From: Acidobacteriota bacterium
GTDB taxonomy: Bacteria; Acidobacteriota; Blastocatellia; Pyrinomonadales; Pyrinomonadaceae
Reading direction: 5' to 3'
Length of the DNA stretch: 8,126 bases
Assembly: GCA_963169175.1 (NCBI GenBank)
Contig: CAUJFK010000293.1
Span: 1-8,126 of the forward strand
Part shown: piece by piece, positions 1-6,120 of the stretch
Layout of the letters: every line of letters starts with the position of its first letter
Numbering within the stretch: position 1 is the first letter of the stretch
Notes under the pieces: generated by a model
What the model was told of the DNA's origin: nothing
What the model saw: the letters and a program-made list of their open reading frames with translations, nothing else
Database searches by the model: none
Position numbers and translations under genes: made by a program

Positions 1-384
1 CACCTCCTGCGCATATTTGATCAACGCACCGCTGACCGCGAACAGCCCAAAGGCGACGACGACCGTAACCAGGCGAAGTTTCAATTCGCGGCACAACAAC
101 CAGAACGGAATAAGCGCGAGTACGGCGAAAACAACGGGAAACAGCCGCAGCCAGAATTGCCCTTCACCCCCGAGCGTTATCCACAATTTCAATAGCAAAT
201 AGAACAGCGGCGGATGGATCAGGTCCTTTGCGACGAACGGGACCAACCCGCTCCACGAGTGTTCGGCGGCATGGATACTGAATATTTCGTCAAACCAAAG
301 GCACGCATCGGTTAGCCCCCACAGGCGAAGCACGATGTACAGAAGCACAATGCCCCCGATCACGATAGCCGGTTTTCGCTGCAT
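1..384 (-). CDS. GT39/ArnT-like membrane glycosyltransferase, N-terminal 128 residues (cut by window edge)
   Basis: Reading leftward from the ATG at 384, an open frame runs 128 codons to the window edge with no stop. Visible features are a first membrane helix (about residues 5-23), then LWFDEIFSIHAAEHSW with the Asp-Glu pair at 32-33, then DLIHPPLFYLLLKLW (His-Pro-Pro at 57-59), further hydrophobic stretches near 82-97 and 106-122, and KYAQEV at the cut end. In the GT-C families related to protein O-mannosyltransferase and ArnT, the first periplasmic loop carries an acidic DE pair, followed by HPP and an R/KYAQE segment, so the family call is fairly secure. These enzymes move a sugar from a polyprenyl-phosphate donor on the outer face of the inner membrane; the acceptor here cannot be told. 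The gene lies 81 bases downstream of the cysteine dioxygenase gene on the same strand. No clear Shine-Dalgarno site precedes the ATG. Confidence 0.8.
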   Translation of the reverse strand, partial: MQRKPAIVIGGIVLLYIVLRLWGLTDACLWFDEIFSIHAAEHSWSGLVPFVAKDLIHPPLFYLLLKLWITLGGEGQFWLRLFPVVFAVLALIPFWLLCRELKLRLVTVVVAFGLFAVSGALIKYAQEV

Positions 385-465
385 TCCAGAATGAATAGGC
401 CTGCCGGAGGTGAGGTTGGATGTTCCCGGCGTGACGGCGGCGGTTTAATAAATCGGTTAAACGAC

Positions 466-1041
466 TTAGAGCCGAACGCCATCGCAAAGCTTGCCGTCGA
501 TGCTGGTGTAGAAAAGTTTCACCTCTTTATAGGTATTGGTATCGCGGCAATACGAAAGGCATCTATCGTACGGTTTTGAGTAGATGTGGATACTCACCGC
601 CCGTTCATCATATTCCGCAAGGTTAAGCACCTGGTGGATCGGTTCTTCCAATTCGACTTTGGCCGCCACACAATCTGAAAGTTCGAAAACATCCGTCTCA
701 CGAAGCTTGCAATATCCCGTACCCTCGTCGATCTCATCCATCGCGAAGTTCTGCCCCTTCAACCGGCCTAGCGGAACCATCATCCAGCAGCGTTGATCAA
801 AGTGGTTGTGCACCCGCGAGGCCTGGCCGCGTTCCCAACAAATGGCCATCATTTCAAACCGCTCATCCTTATAGATCAGGTTGCGCGTATAGCATTCTGA
901 GCTCCAGAACATGTATTTCCCTATCGAATCAATATCCACGGGATTGTGGCCTAAATAGTTGTAAACATGATCGCAAACGAATGATTCGTCTGGTATGGCA
1001 CACAGGCCTTCGACCAATTGGTTGACCGATACTCGTTCCAT
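466..1041 (-). CDS. type I cysteine dioxygenase
   Basis: Cytoplasmic non-haem iron enzyme of the cupin fold that oxidises L-cysteine to cysteine sulfinate with O2. Numbered from the ATG at 1041 (191 residues), the family signature is complete: YTRNL with the carboxylate-binding Arg at 53, the iron ligands His78 and His80 in VHNHFDQRCW, His152 in SIHIYS, the PIHQVLN strand (His136), and both partners of the Cys-Tyr thioether cofactor of mammalian enzymes, Cys85 and Tyr154. The frame is also open back to a TTG at 1086, but that TTG is the first base triplet of a likely -35 box (TTGACT) and lacks a ribosome site, so the ATG at 1041 is preferred. Product length matches the family (about 190-200). 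The gene is divergent from pdhA and upstream of the glycosyltransferase gene. Cysteine sulfinate can be converted to pyruvate and sulfite, a loose metabolic link to pdhA that is only inference. Confidence 0.9.
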   Translation of the reverse strand: MERVSVNQLVEGLCAIPDESFVCDHVYNYLGHNPVDIDSIGKYMFWSSECYTRNLIYKDERFEMMAICWERGQASRVHNHFDQRCWMMVPLGRLKGQNFAMDEIDEGTGYCKLRETDVFELSDCVAAKVELEEPIHQVLNLAEYDERAVSIHIYSKPYDRCLSYCRDTNTYKEVKLFYTSIDGKLCDGVRL

Positions 1042-1057
1042 AAAATTTCGCTGAGTA

Positions 1058-1086
1058 ATTTTCGGTCGCTTTCTGGTTAAAGTCAA
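1058..1086 (-). promoter_or_regulatory. likely promoter of the cysteine dioxygenase gene
   Basis: On the minus strand, TTGACT (1086-1081) and GAAAAT (1063-1058) are 17 bases apart, giving 5 of 6 and 4 of 6 matches to the housekeeping sigma consensus. Transcription would begin near 1051, about ten bases before the ATG at 1041, which argues against the TTG start at 1086. Confidence 0.5.
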
Positions 1087-1109
1087 TAATGGGTTTGGCT
1101 GGTTCGATT

Positions 1110-1139
1110 TTGGACTTCCCTTCGCGGCTTTACTATAAT
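1110..1139 (+). promoter_or_regulatory. likely promoter of pdhA
   Basis: TTGGAC (1110-1115) is followed after 18 bases by a perfect TATAAT (1134-1139). The predicted transcription start is near 1146. This places the ATG at 1138 inside the promoter and so favours a later start for pdhA. The element is back to back with the cysteine dioxygenase promoter, and the two -35 boxes are about 23 bases apart. Confidence 0.6.
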
Positions 1140-1173
1140 GTTGCCTTTACGCAGTATTTGGAGGATGTTTACC

Positions 1174-2307
1174 TTGCCAAGAACCGCAACCAGTCGGAAA
1201 CAGGAACCGCCAGCAAAAAGCCTGTCCGCCAACAATCGAAAACCGGCCGCTAAGGCCGAGGCCACACTTCGAACGCCCGATATCCACGTAGTTGAGCGAA
1301 TGAAGGCAGAATATCAGCAACGCCGCAGATCGCAGTTGGAATCGATAAAGAAGACGGACAAGAAGCTTCTACGGGAAATGCTGTACCAGATGGTGCTTGG
1401 GCGACATTTTGAAGAAAAATGTGCCGAAGTTTACCGAATGGGCAAGATCGGCGGATTCTGCCACCTGTATATCGGCCAGGAGGCGATCGCTGTCGGTGCA
1501 ATGTTGGCGCTAAAGCGCGAGGATATGGTCATTACGTCATATCGTGACCACGTCCAGGCAATGGTAAAAGGCATGACGCCCGAATCTGTAATGGCCGAGC
1601 TCTACGGCAAAGAAGGCGGCTGCGTGAAAGGAAAAGGCGGCTCGATGCATATGTTCTCCGCCGAGCACGAATTCTTTGGCGGCCACGGCATTGTCGGCGG
1701 CCAGATCGGCGTCGGAACAGGCATGGCTTACGCGGCAAAATATAAGGGGACCGGCCAGGTCACCCTTTGTTTTTTTGGCGAAGCGGCGGTCAACCAGGGC
1801 ATTTTTCACGAATCGTTGAACATGGCTCAGCTTTGGAAGCTTCCGATCGTTTATATCTGCGAGAACAACCAATATGGCATGGGCACGTCGCAGGACCGTG
1901 CAATGAGCACGCGGAATATCGCAAAAAAGGCCGATGCGTTTGAAATGGCAAACGAATTTGTTGACGGCATGGATGTAATGGCCGTTCGCGAGGCAGCCAT
2001 TCGGGCGATCGATCGGGCCAGGGAAAACTCGCTTCCGACGCTGCTTGAGGTCAGGGCCTATCGATTTATGGGCCACTCAATGTCTGACCCCGGCAACTAC
2101 CGGACCCGTGAAGAGATCGCCAAATACCAGGAACGTGACCCGATCGTGCTATTCAAGGACAGCTTGAAAGAAGCAAAGATATTGACTGAAAAAGATTTTG
2201 CCCAAATCGAGCAAGAGGCTGTCGATGCAACTGAAAGAGCATTAAAATTTGCCGACGAAAGCCCACTGCCTGACGAAAGCGAACTAATGACAGATGTTCT
2301 GGCGTGA
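1174..2307 (+). CDS. pdhA: pyruvate dehydrogenase E1 component, alpha subunit
   Basis: With E1 beta it forms the thiamine-diphosphate enzyme that decarboxylates pyruvate and acetylates the lipoyl groups of E2. Start choice: the ATG at 1138 overlaps the -10 box, and the ATG at 1165 directly abuts GGAGG (1160-1164). The TTG at 1174 has that site at a 9-base spacing, so it is preferred (377 residues). Numbered from there, GQEA is at 101-104, SYRDH at 122-126, GKGGSMHM at 153-160, ENNQYGMGTS at 230-239 and the GHSMSDPGNYRTREE loop at 300-314, all typical of E1 alpha. Oddities: the Mg/ThDP motif usually read as GDGAxNQG is GEAAVNQG (202-209), so Glu203 stands where the metal-binding Asp is expected. 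The first 60 or so residues are also an extra Lys/Arg/Ala-rich tail; a start at the ATG at 1300 would remove most of it. pdhB is not adjacent but 4.2 kb downstream. Confidence 0.92.
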   Translation: MPRTATSRKQEPPAKSLSANNRKPAAKAEATLRTPDIHVVERMKAEYQQRRRSQLESIKKTDKKLLREMLYQMVLGRHFEEKCAEVYRMGKIGGFCHLYIGQEAIAVGAMLALKREDMVITSYRDHVQAMVKGMTPESVMAELYGKEGGCVKGKGGSMHMFSAEHEFFGGHGIVGGQIGVGTGMAYAAKYKGTGQVTLCFFGEAAVNQGIFHESLNMAQLWKLPIVYICENNQYGMGTSQDRAMSTRNIAKKADAFEMANEFVDGMDVMAVREAAIRAIDRARENSLPTLLEVRAYRFMGHSMSDPGNYRTREEIAKYQERDPIVLFKDSLKEAKILTEKDFAQIEQEAVDATERALKFADESPLPDESELMTDVLA

Positions 2308-2461
2308 GCGATGCCGACCTAGAGCAAATGCTTAGACATTTCGCCCCCGTGGGTGACATCGATATCGACGGTGATTTCGCTACTGCGCTATTTTAGCAAG
2401 CCCGTTTTCGGAAGTAATGTGTTTGTTTGCGTCATTATGGGTGCCGTTGGCTGTTCTATAA
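2308..2461. other. convergent intergenic region without recognised gene
   Basis: Gap between the 3' ends of pdhA and the leftward regulator gene. Only a weak imperfect hairpin (AAATG/CATTT at 2326-2341) without a T tract is visible, so no terminator is called for either gene. No pdhB remnant is seen directly behind pdhA. Confidence 0.5.
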
Positions 2462-3787
2462 CTAATTTGCGGCCGGTCTGGCAACGGAAATGGCCCAGAT
2501 GCCCGATTGCGGGTGGCGACCTGCCGATGATTGATGGATGAAAACAAGATGTGAGCCGTCGTAATCGTTGAACGCTGGTAAATCGGCCACCCGACCTGTG
2601 ACGTTGAGATAGCCGCCTCCGGCAAAACCGTTTTCCAGAAAAATGTGATCGTCTAACAGTACCGGATCGCCCTCGAATTTTGTGTCCGAGCCGACGATCC
2701 ATGTGCCGGTACCAGCGTCTCGTTCTTCCGAATATGCGGTAAACACGGCAAACTTTTCTAACTTTTTGAAATCGCTGAAAACCGGCAGGTCTTTGATCCA
2801 GCCGCAATTGTCCAGGTAGCCTGCATCAGGATAAAGGTTCCTTAAATGTATCCTGTCGCCGTATTCAAGCGGTTCGCCTTCCTTTTTCCCCATCGCCGAA
2901 ATGATCTCCCAACTCCCGGAACCAACCTGCCTGTCCGGATTCGCGTGGGTCGCGACGAACATCAGTTCCGTCGCAACATCGGTGAATCCGGGCTTACCCT
3001 TGACTGAACCCCAGGCATCGAGATACCCGGCATCTTCGGACAGTTGGCTGCGAAGCTGGATTACGGTGCCAATTGTGATCGGTGAATTCGCGGATGCAGT
3101 GGTTACCGTACTGTCGCGACGGTCCACAGCGGCGAGGCCGTTGGGCGGATAATTGGTTTTTGCGTCAGCAAACTGGCTGTTCGCAGCGGCAACAACGGGA
3201 TTGCCAGCCGACGCCGTGCCTCGCTCATCAAGATTGATCAATCTTGGGAAAAAGGCAAATCCGGCACCGGCAAGCACCACCAGGGTTATGGCGATCAGGG
3301 CAAGGGACAAGCTGGTCATCGTTGTACGAAAAGGATTCAGGTTTGCCTCGCTCACTGGGGCCTCGTCGTAGGTGATCGTTTCTTCCTTTCGAAAATACTG
3401 TACTTTGTGTTCCTCAACGACCAGCGTATCGCTCTCCGCTTGCGGGCCAGAGGCCGATAATGATCCATCGCCTGTAAACCGGTAGCCGAGTTTTGGTACC
3501 GTCTCAATGAACTTACTTCCGGTGGCGCCATCGTCGAGCAGTGCTCTAAGCCACGAAACATTTCGAGCAAGCGTTGACTCGTCAACGTAAGCATTCGGCC
3601 AAACAGCCTCCAGTAATTCGTTTTTTTTAACCGTGCGGCCGGCGTTTGCAACGAAAAAGGAGAGCAAGTCGAACTGCTTCGGTTTGAGGGTCATCGGTTC
3701 GTCTCCGCGCCACAGCCGTCGTTCGGACGGTTCCAAACGAAAGGCACCGAAGCTATAGGTCGATCTTTGTTCAATTTCAAGATTCAT
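2462..3787 (-). CDS. membrane-anchored winged-helix transcriptional regulator (CadC/ToxR type) with three extracytoplasmic repeats
   Basis: 441 residues from the ATG at 3787; the frame is open to a TTG at 3802, but that start has no better ribosome site. Residues about 12-105 are an OmpR/PhoB-type winged helix: FGAFRLEPSERRLWRG at the start, LKPKQFDLLSFF, the helices ELLEAVWPNAYVDESTLARN and WLRALLDD, and the wing ending KFIETVPKLGYRFTG. A linker follows, then one membrane helix (about 158-181), then about 260 residues that should lie outside the cytoplasm. In the outer part three copies of a roughly 69-residue unit can be seen: GYLDAWG, GYLDNCG and GYLNVTG at exact 69-residue steps (254, 323, 392), each followed by a GSGSWEI, GTGTWIV or QSGIWAI strand about 35 residues later. 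By analogy with CadC/ToxR, the outer domain senses a signal and the inner domain binds DNA. The ligand is unknown. Divergent from the small HTH gene at 3893, with repeat elements between them. Confidence 0.85.
   Translation of the reverse strand: MNLEIEQRSTYSFGAFRLEPSERRLWRGDEPMTLKPKQFDLLSFFVANAGRTVKKNELLEAVWPNAYVDESTLARNVSWLRALLDDGATGSKFIETVPKLGYRFTGDGSLSASGPQAESDTLVVEEHKVQYFRKEETITYDEAPVSEANLNPFRTTMTSLSLALIAITLVVLAGAGFAFFPRLINLDERGTASAGNPVVAAANSQFADAKTNYPPNGLAAVDRRDSTVTTASANSPITIGTVIQLRSQLSEDAGYLDAWGSVKGKPGFTDVATELMFVATHANPDRQVGSGSWEIISAMGKKEGEPLEYGDRIHLRNLYPDAGYLDNCGWIKDLPVFSDFKKLEKFAVFTAYSEERDAGTGTWIVGSDTKFEGDPVLLDDHIFLENGFAGGGYLNVTGRVADLPAFNDYDGSHLVFIHQSSAGRHPQSGIWAISVARPAAN
3229..3246. 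repeat. perfect 18-bp palindrome inside the regulator gene
   Basis: CAAGATTGATCAATCTTG is a perfect inverted repeat with no spacer. It lies in the coding sequence just after the membrane helix (residues around RLINLDER). It could be chance, an operator-like site or an mRNA hairpin; nothing in the sequence decides. Confidence 0.4.
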
Positions 3788-3796
3788 GCGGCAGTA

Positions 3797-3834
3797 ATCC
3801 AAAAAAAGTCCAACGAAAATCCAAAAAAACTCCA
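3797..3834. promoter_or_regulatory. two direct repeats in the regulator promoter region, possible operator
   Basis: ATCCAAAAAAAGTCCA (3797-3812) and ATCCAAAAAAACTCCA (3819-3834) match at 15 of 16 bases and start 22 bases apart, about two DNA turns. OmpR/PhoB-type winged helices commonly bind direct repeats spaced by whole turns on one face. The sites lie just upstream of the regulator's ATG (3787) and between it and the divergent gene at 3893, so autoregulation or joint control is a reasonable but untested reading. Confidence 0.4.
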
Positions 3835-3892
3835 GACATCTTTGGAATTTCCCTTTAGAGTAGCGGAAATCGCTGACGGGTTGTAGTCAAAA

Positions 3893-4186
3893 ATGGAAGT
3901 TGTTACAAAAATTGAGATGTTTCTTGCAACCCGCCGTCGCTACGTAGTCCACCGATCGCCCACGGGCAGACTGTTGAATTGCACGCAATGCGGTCAGCCC
4001 ATGGTAACGGCCGAGCAAGCCGCCGCAACGTTGGGGATAAATCAGAGACGGCTTTTCCAAATCATCGAGGCCGGAGGTTTGCATTACGCGGAAACACCCG
4101 GCATGGCGATGATGATTTGCTTGACGTCCCTTGCCAACTTTCTGGACAGCGATTCTAAGCCGGCCGCATCGGCGGTTGGCGAATAA
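3893..4186 (+). CDS. small CxxC plus helix-turn-helix protein (excisionase/MerR-like)
   Basis: 97 residues, start at the ATG at 3893 without a clear ribosome site; an in-frame ATG lies at 3917. Residues 1-28 are basic and beta-like (FLATRRRYVVHRSP). Cys30 and Cys33 in NCTQCGQPM could form half of a zinc site. MVTAEQAAATLGINQRRLFQIIEAG (37-61) reads as an excisionase/MerR-type helix-turn-helix, followed by LHYAETPGMAMMICLTSL, which looks like the wing and end of such a domain. I recognise the architecture as a small DNA-binding family known from Acidobacteriota, but not a named gene. It probably binds DNA in the cytoplasm; its target is unknown. It lies between the divergent membrane regulator and the secreted-protein genes, so it may control one or both. 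The last residues (about 84-97) are polar and probably disordered. Confidence 0.65.
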   Translation: MEVVTKIEMFLATRRRYVVHRSPTGRLLNCTQCGQPMVTAEQAAATLGINQRRLFQIIEAGGLHYAETPGMAMMICLTSLANFLDSDSKPAASAVGE

Positions 4187-4223
4187 CCAGCGAGACCGTC
4201 CGCGAACTTAGTGGCCGGTCATT

Positions 4224-4251
4224 TTGACAACATGAACACAAACCTTATCAC
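4224..4251 (+). promoter_or_regulatory. possible promoter of the secreted-protein operon
   Basis: A perfect TTGACA (4224-4229) is followed after 16 bases by TATCAC (4246-4251, 4 of 6 matches). It would start a transcript near 4258, with AGGAG at 4294-4298 serving the ATG at 4305. The -10 element is weak. Confidence 0.35.
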
Positions 4252-4304
4252 GCCGGAAGCCGTTCTCCTCCGCCTCCTTCGAGAAAGGTAAACAGGAGAA
4301 AACC

Positions 4305-4994
4305 ATGAAAAAACTATACTTCGCAACTATGTTTTTCGCATCTTTGCTAGTCGCAGGCGCCGCTGGCAGCGTTTCGGCTCAGAATGCGTGTTCACAAGAT
4401 CTTGGCCGCGACTTGATCACCATGTCGGTCGTCAACCGGACCAACCGCCCGATTATCGTCAACTGGGTTGATCGCCTGTGTAAGGAGCAAAGCTCCGCTG
4501 ACCGAACGGCCGCGAGCAAAACTTTTTTTGGCGACACATATCACGGGCACGTCTTTCGTGTGCGAGAGGCGGGTTCGAATAAACTGCTTAAGGAATTTGT
4601 CGTAAGCCCCAACTCGAAGACAATAATGGTCACGTCCCTTGCCGCAGCTCCTGCACCACCGTCAGCATCGCATACAAGACCCGAAACCGGCGTCGAAAAA
4701 TTTAGAAAGAACATAGTCGCAACCTGGGTCAATACCAACGACGGCGGCAAGGCAGTGATAGAAAACAACAACATCACATGGTATGTGAACGGCAAATTGG
4801 CCCATAGATCGCTCTACACTATCGCGAATGAGAAAACCATCGGGTTCAAGAACCCTGAAGGGTTGGACAGAACCTGGATAGTGAGATTTGAGAAAAACAA
4901 CACGATCATGATCGCGACTCGTCCTGACAACAACAAATTTTTTGAGTTCAAACGCGTTGCAGTGACAAAGAAAGCCGAAACGAAAAAGAAATAG
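4305..4994 (+). CDS. secreted protein with VHL-beta-like domain and C-terminal beta-rich domain
   Basis: 229 residues; ATG at 4305 with AGGAG six bases upstream. Residues 1-25 are a signal peptide (MKK, hydrophobic core, SVSA then Gln26), so the protein is exported. Residues about 36-102 resemble the beta domain of von Hippel-Lindau protein: a strand with VVNRTNRPIIVNWVD, then TYHGHVFRVREAGSNKLL and a closing FVVSP strand, comparable with the NRS, W-L-N, SYRGH, FRDAGT and LFVP landmarks of VHL. After a Pro/Ala linker (112-128), residues about 131-217 form a second beta-rich unit (IVATWVNTNDGGKAVI, ITWYVNG, TWIVRFEKNNTIMI, FFEFKRV) like small lipocalin-type barrels that begin with a GTW-like motif; this is a weaker guess. 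The tail is Lys-rich. The next gene starts 36 bases on and carries a paralogous first domain, so the two are likely co-transcribed. Function unknown. Confidence 0.75.
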   Translation: MKKLYFATMFFASLLVAGAAGSVSAQNACSQDLGRDLITMSVVNRTNRPIIVNWVDRLCKEQSSADRTAASKTFFGDTYHGHVFRVREAGSNKLLKEFVVSPNSKTIMVTSLAAAPAPPSASHTRPETGVEKFRKNIVATWVNTNDGGKAVIENNNITWYVNGKLAHRSLYTIANEKTIGFKNPEGLDRTWIVRFEKNNTIMIATRPDNNKFFEFKRVAVTKKAETKKK

Positions 4995-5030
4995 GGATCG
5001 ATATCGGAGTTGGTTTTAGAGGAAAGAATT

Positions 5031-6098
5031 ATGAAGAGAATGATTATTTTTGCAATGGCCTTGGGAGTTATGCTGGTTGTTTCCAGTAGCGGTTTTGCAC
5101 AGAATCCGGCAAATTCGGGACAATTGTGCTCGAAAGATATGCCGGGCCGCAGCAATGTCTCAGTCAAGTTAGTGAATAGTACAAAGAGTACGATCAATGT
5201 CCATTTTGTGAACTATGACAATTGTCAGGAGTTTCTTGACATGCCGCTTTTCACGGCCAAACCAGGGCAGACTCTGAATATCACCGGCCAGCACGGTGTT
5301 GCATATCGAGTTCGCGAAGCCGGAACCAAGAAGCTTCTCAAGGAAATCATGTTAGTTCCAAATATGCCGCAGATAATTATCACCGCGGCGGCTGCGACAC
5401 CTCGTCCTTCGAACCTGCCGGCTCCGAAGGACGAAGTGATCTATGTGTTTAAGAACAAGGCAAATGTCACGAACTGTACTCCTGATCCCGGCTGGGCGAA
5501 ATGTATTCAACTAGCCGACCCGACGATCAGGATCATGGCCACAAAAGGCGTTTCGCCTTCAGCAATGAACGGCGTCGCGAATGTTTATGCCGAGATCACA
5601 AGACGTTTAGGGCCCAAATATCCAAGGAATAAGCTCAATACGTTCATTGTTCGTATGACGAATGCGGAACCCTGGTCCGAACTTGTAACTCTAAAACCGA
5701 TCGGAATGGCGTATCCCCAGCAGCCTTATCAGAGCAGCGGCGACTTTCTTCGCGGATACGGAAATCCGGACAACCTCTGGATCACAGAGCAAATGATCTG
5801 CAAAACGGGCGTCAAAACAAGAAACGACACGGGCAAAGTAAAAGACACTCAGGCCCGAACGTTTGACCAGGTGATCCACGAATTCGGCCATTCGATCGAC
5901 TCGAACTACCTGACACGGCAGCAGGCCGGCATCTTCAAATTCGACAAAATGACGCCTCTCGAAAGCTTTGCCTATCACGTCACTCAATGGTTCCGTTCGC
6001 CGGATTTCGGCATCGCCGTTCCCGCGAATAATCAAGCGGTGCTGAAAGAACTCTTTACAACGCGCGCGACGTTTTCGTGCGATGGATACAGACCCTAG
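5031..6098 (+). CDS. secreted VHL-beta-like protein fused to a putative zinc metallopeptidase domain
   Basis: 355 residues from the ATG at 5031, chosen over an in-frame TTG at 5010 because AGAGGAAAG sits 5-13 bases before the ATG and the signal peptide begins there (MKRMIIFAMALGVML, cleavage after SSSGFA). Residues about 42-118 repeat the VHL-like domain of the upstream gene: KLVNSTKSTINVHFV, PGQ, GQHGVAYRVREAGTKKLLKE, with RVREAG and KLLKE shared between the two proteins. After a Pro/Ala linker, residues about 135-355 form a second domain with QVIHEFGHSID; His283, Glu284 and His287 make an HExxH zinc motif. Glu311 in LESFAYHVTQWF is a candidate third ligand, as in gluzincin peptidases with an HE-GH-D motif (for example the anthrax lethal factor C-terminal group). 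Cysteines at 33, 65, 149, 158, 257 and 350 could form disulphides outside the cytoplasm. Substrate unknown; peptidase activity is inferred from the motif only. Confidence 0.75.
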   Translation: MKRMIIFAMALGVMLVVSSSGFAQNPANSGQLCSKDMPGRSNVSVKLVNSTKSTINVHFVNYDNCQEFLDMPLFTAKPGQTLNITGQHGVAYRVREAGTKKLLKEIMLVPNMPQIIITAAAATPRPSNLPAPKDEVIYVFKNKANVTNCTPDPGWAKCIQLADPTIRIMATKGVSPSAMNGVANVYAEITRRLGPKYPRNKLNTFIVRMTNAEPWSELVTLKPIGMAYPQQPYQSSGDFLRGYGNPDNLWITEQMICKTGVKTRNDTGKVKDTQARTFDQVIHEFGHSIDSNYLTRQQAGIFKFDKMTPLESFAYHVTQWFRSPDFGIAVPANNQAVLKELFTTRATFSCDGYRP

Positions 6099-6120
6099 GC
6101 ATAAAGCGGGAAAGTTAACA

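Noticed and set aside
17..202. Open frame on the plus strand at the left edge
   Set aside because: It is the shadow of the leftward glycosyltransferase, whose frame carries clear family motifs; the plus-strand product is low-complexity and unlike any family.
1537..2076. 179-residue minus-strand open frame inside pdhA
   Set aside because: It lies wholly opposite a well-conserved E1 alpha sequence and shows no recognisable domain.
2326..2341. Hairpin AAATG/CATTT as terminator of pdhA
   Set aside because: Only five clean base pairs and no T tract.
2353..2541. Small plus-strand ORF behind pdhA with a hydrophobic start
   Set aside because: It overlaps the 3' end of the regulator gene, has no ribosome site and no recognisable motif.
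4265..4298. CTCCT pyrimidine stretch pairing with AGGAG as an RNA switch before the first secreted-protein gene
   Set aside because: The pairing is short, the loop is long, and pyrimidine runs next to a Shine-Dalgarno site arise easily by chance.
4814..5197. 127-residue hydrophobic minus-strand ORF across the two secreted-protein genes
   Set aside because: It is antisense to the signal peptide and VHL-like regions; its hydrophobicity mirrors A/T-rich coding sequence, and both sense genes have good ribosome sites.
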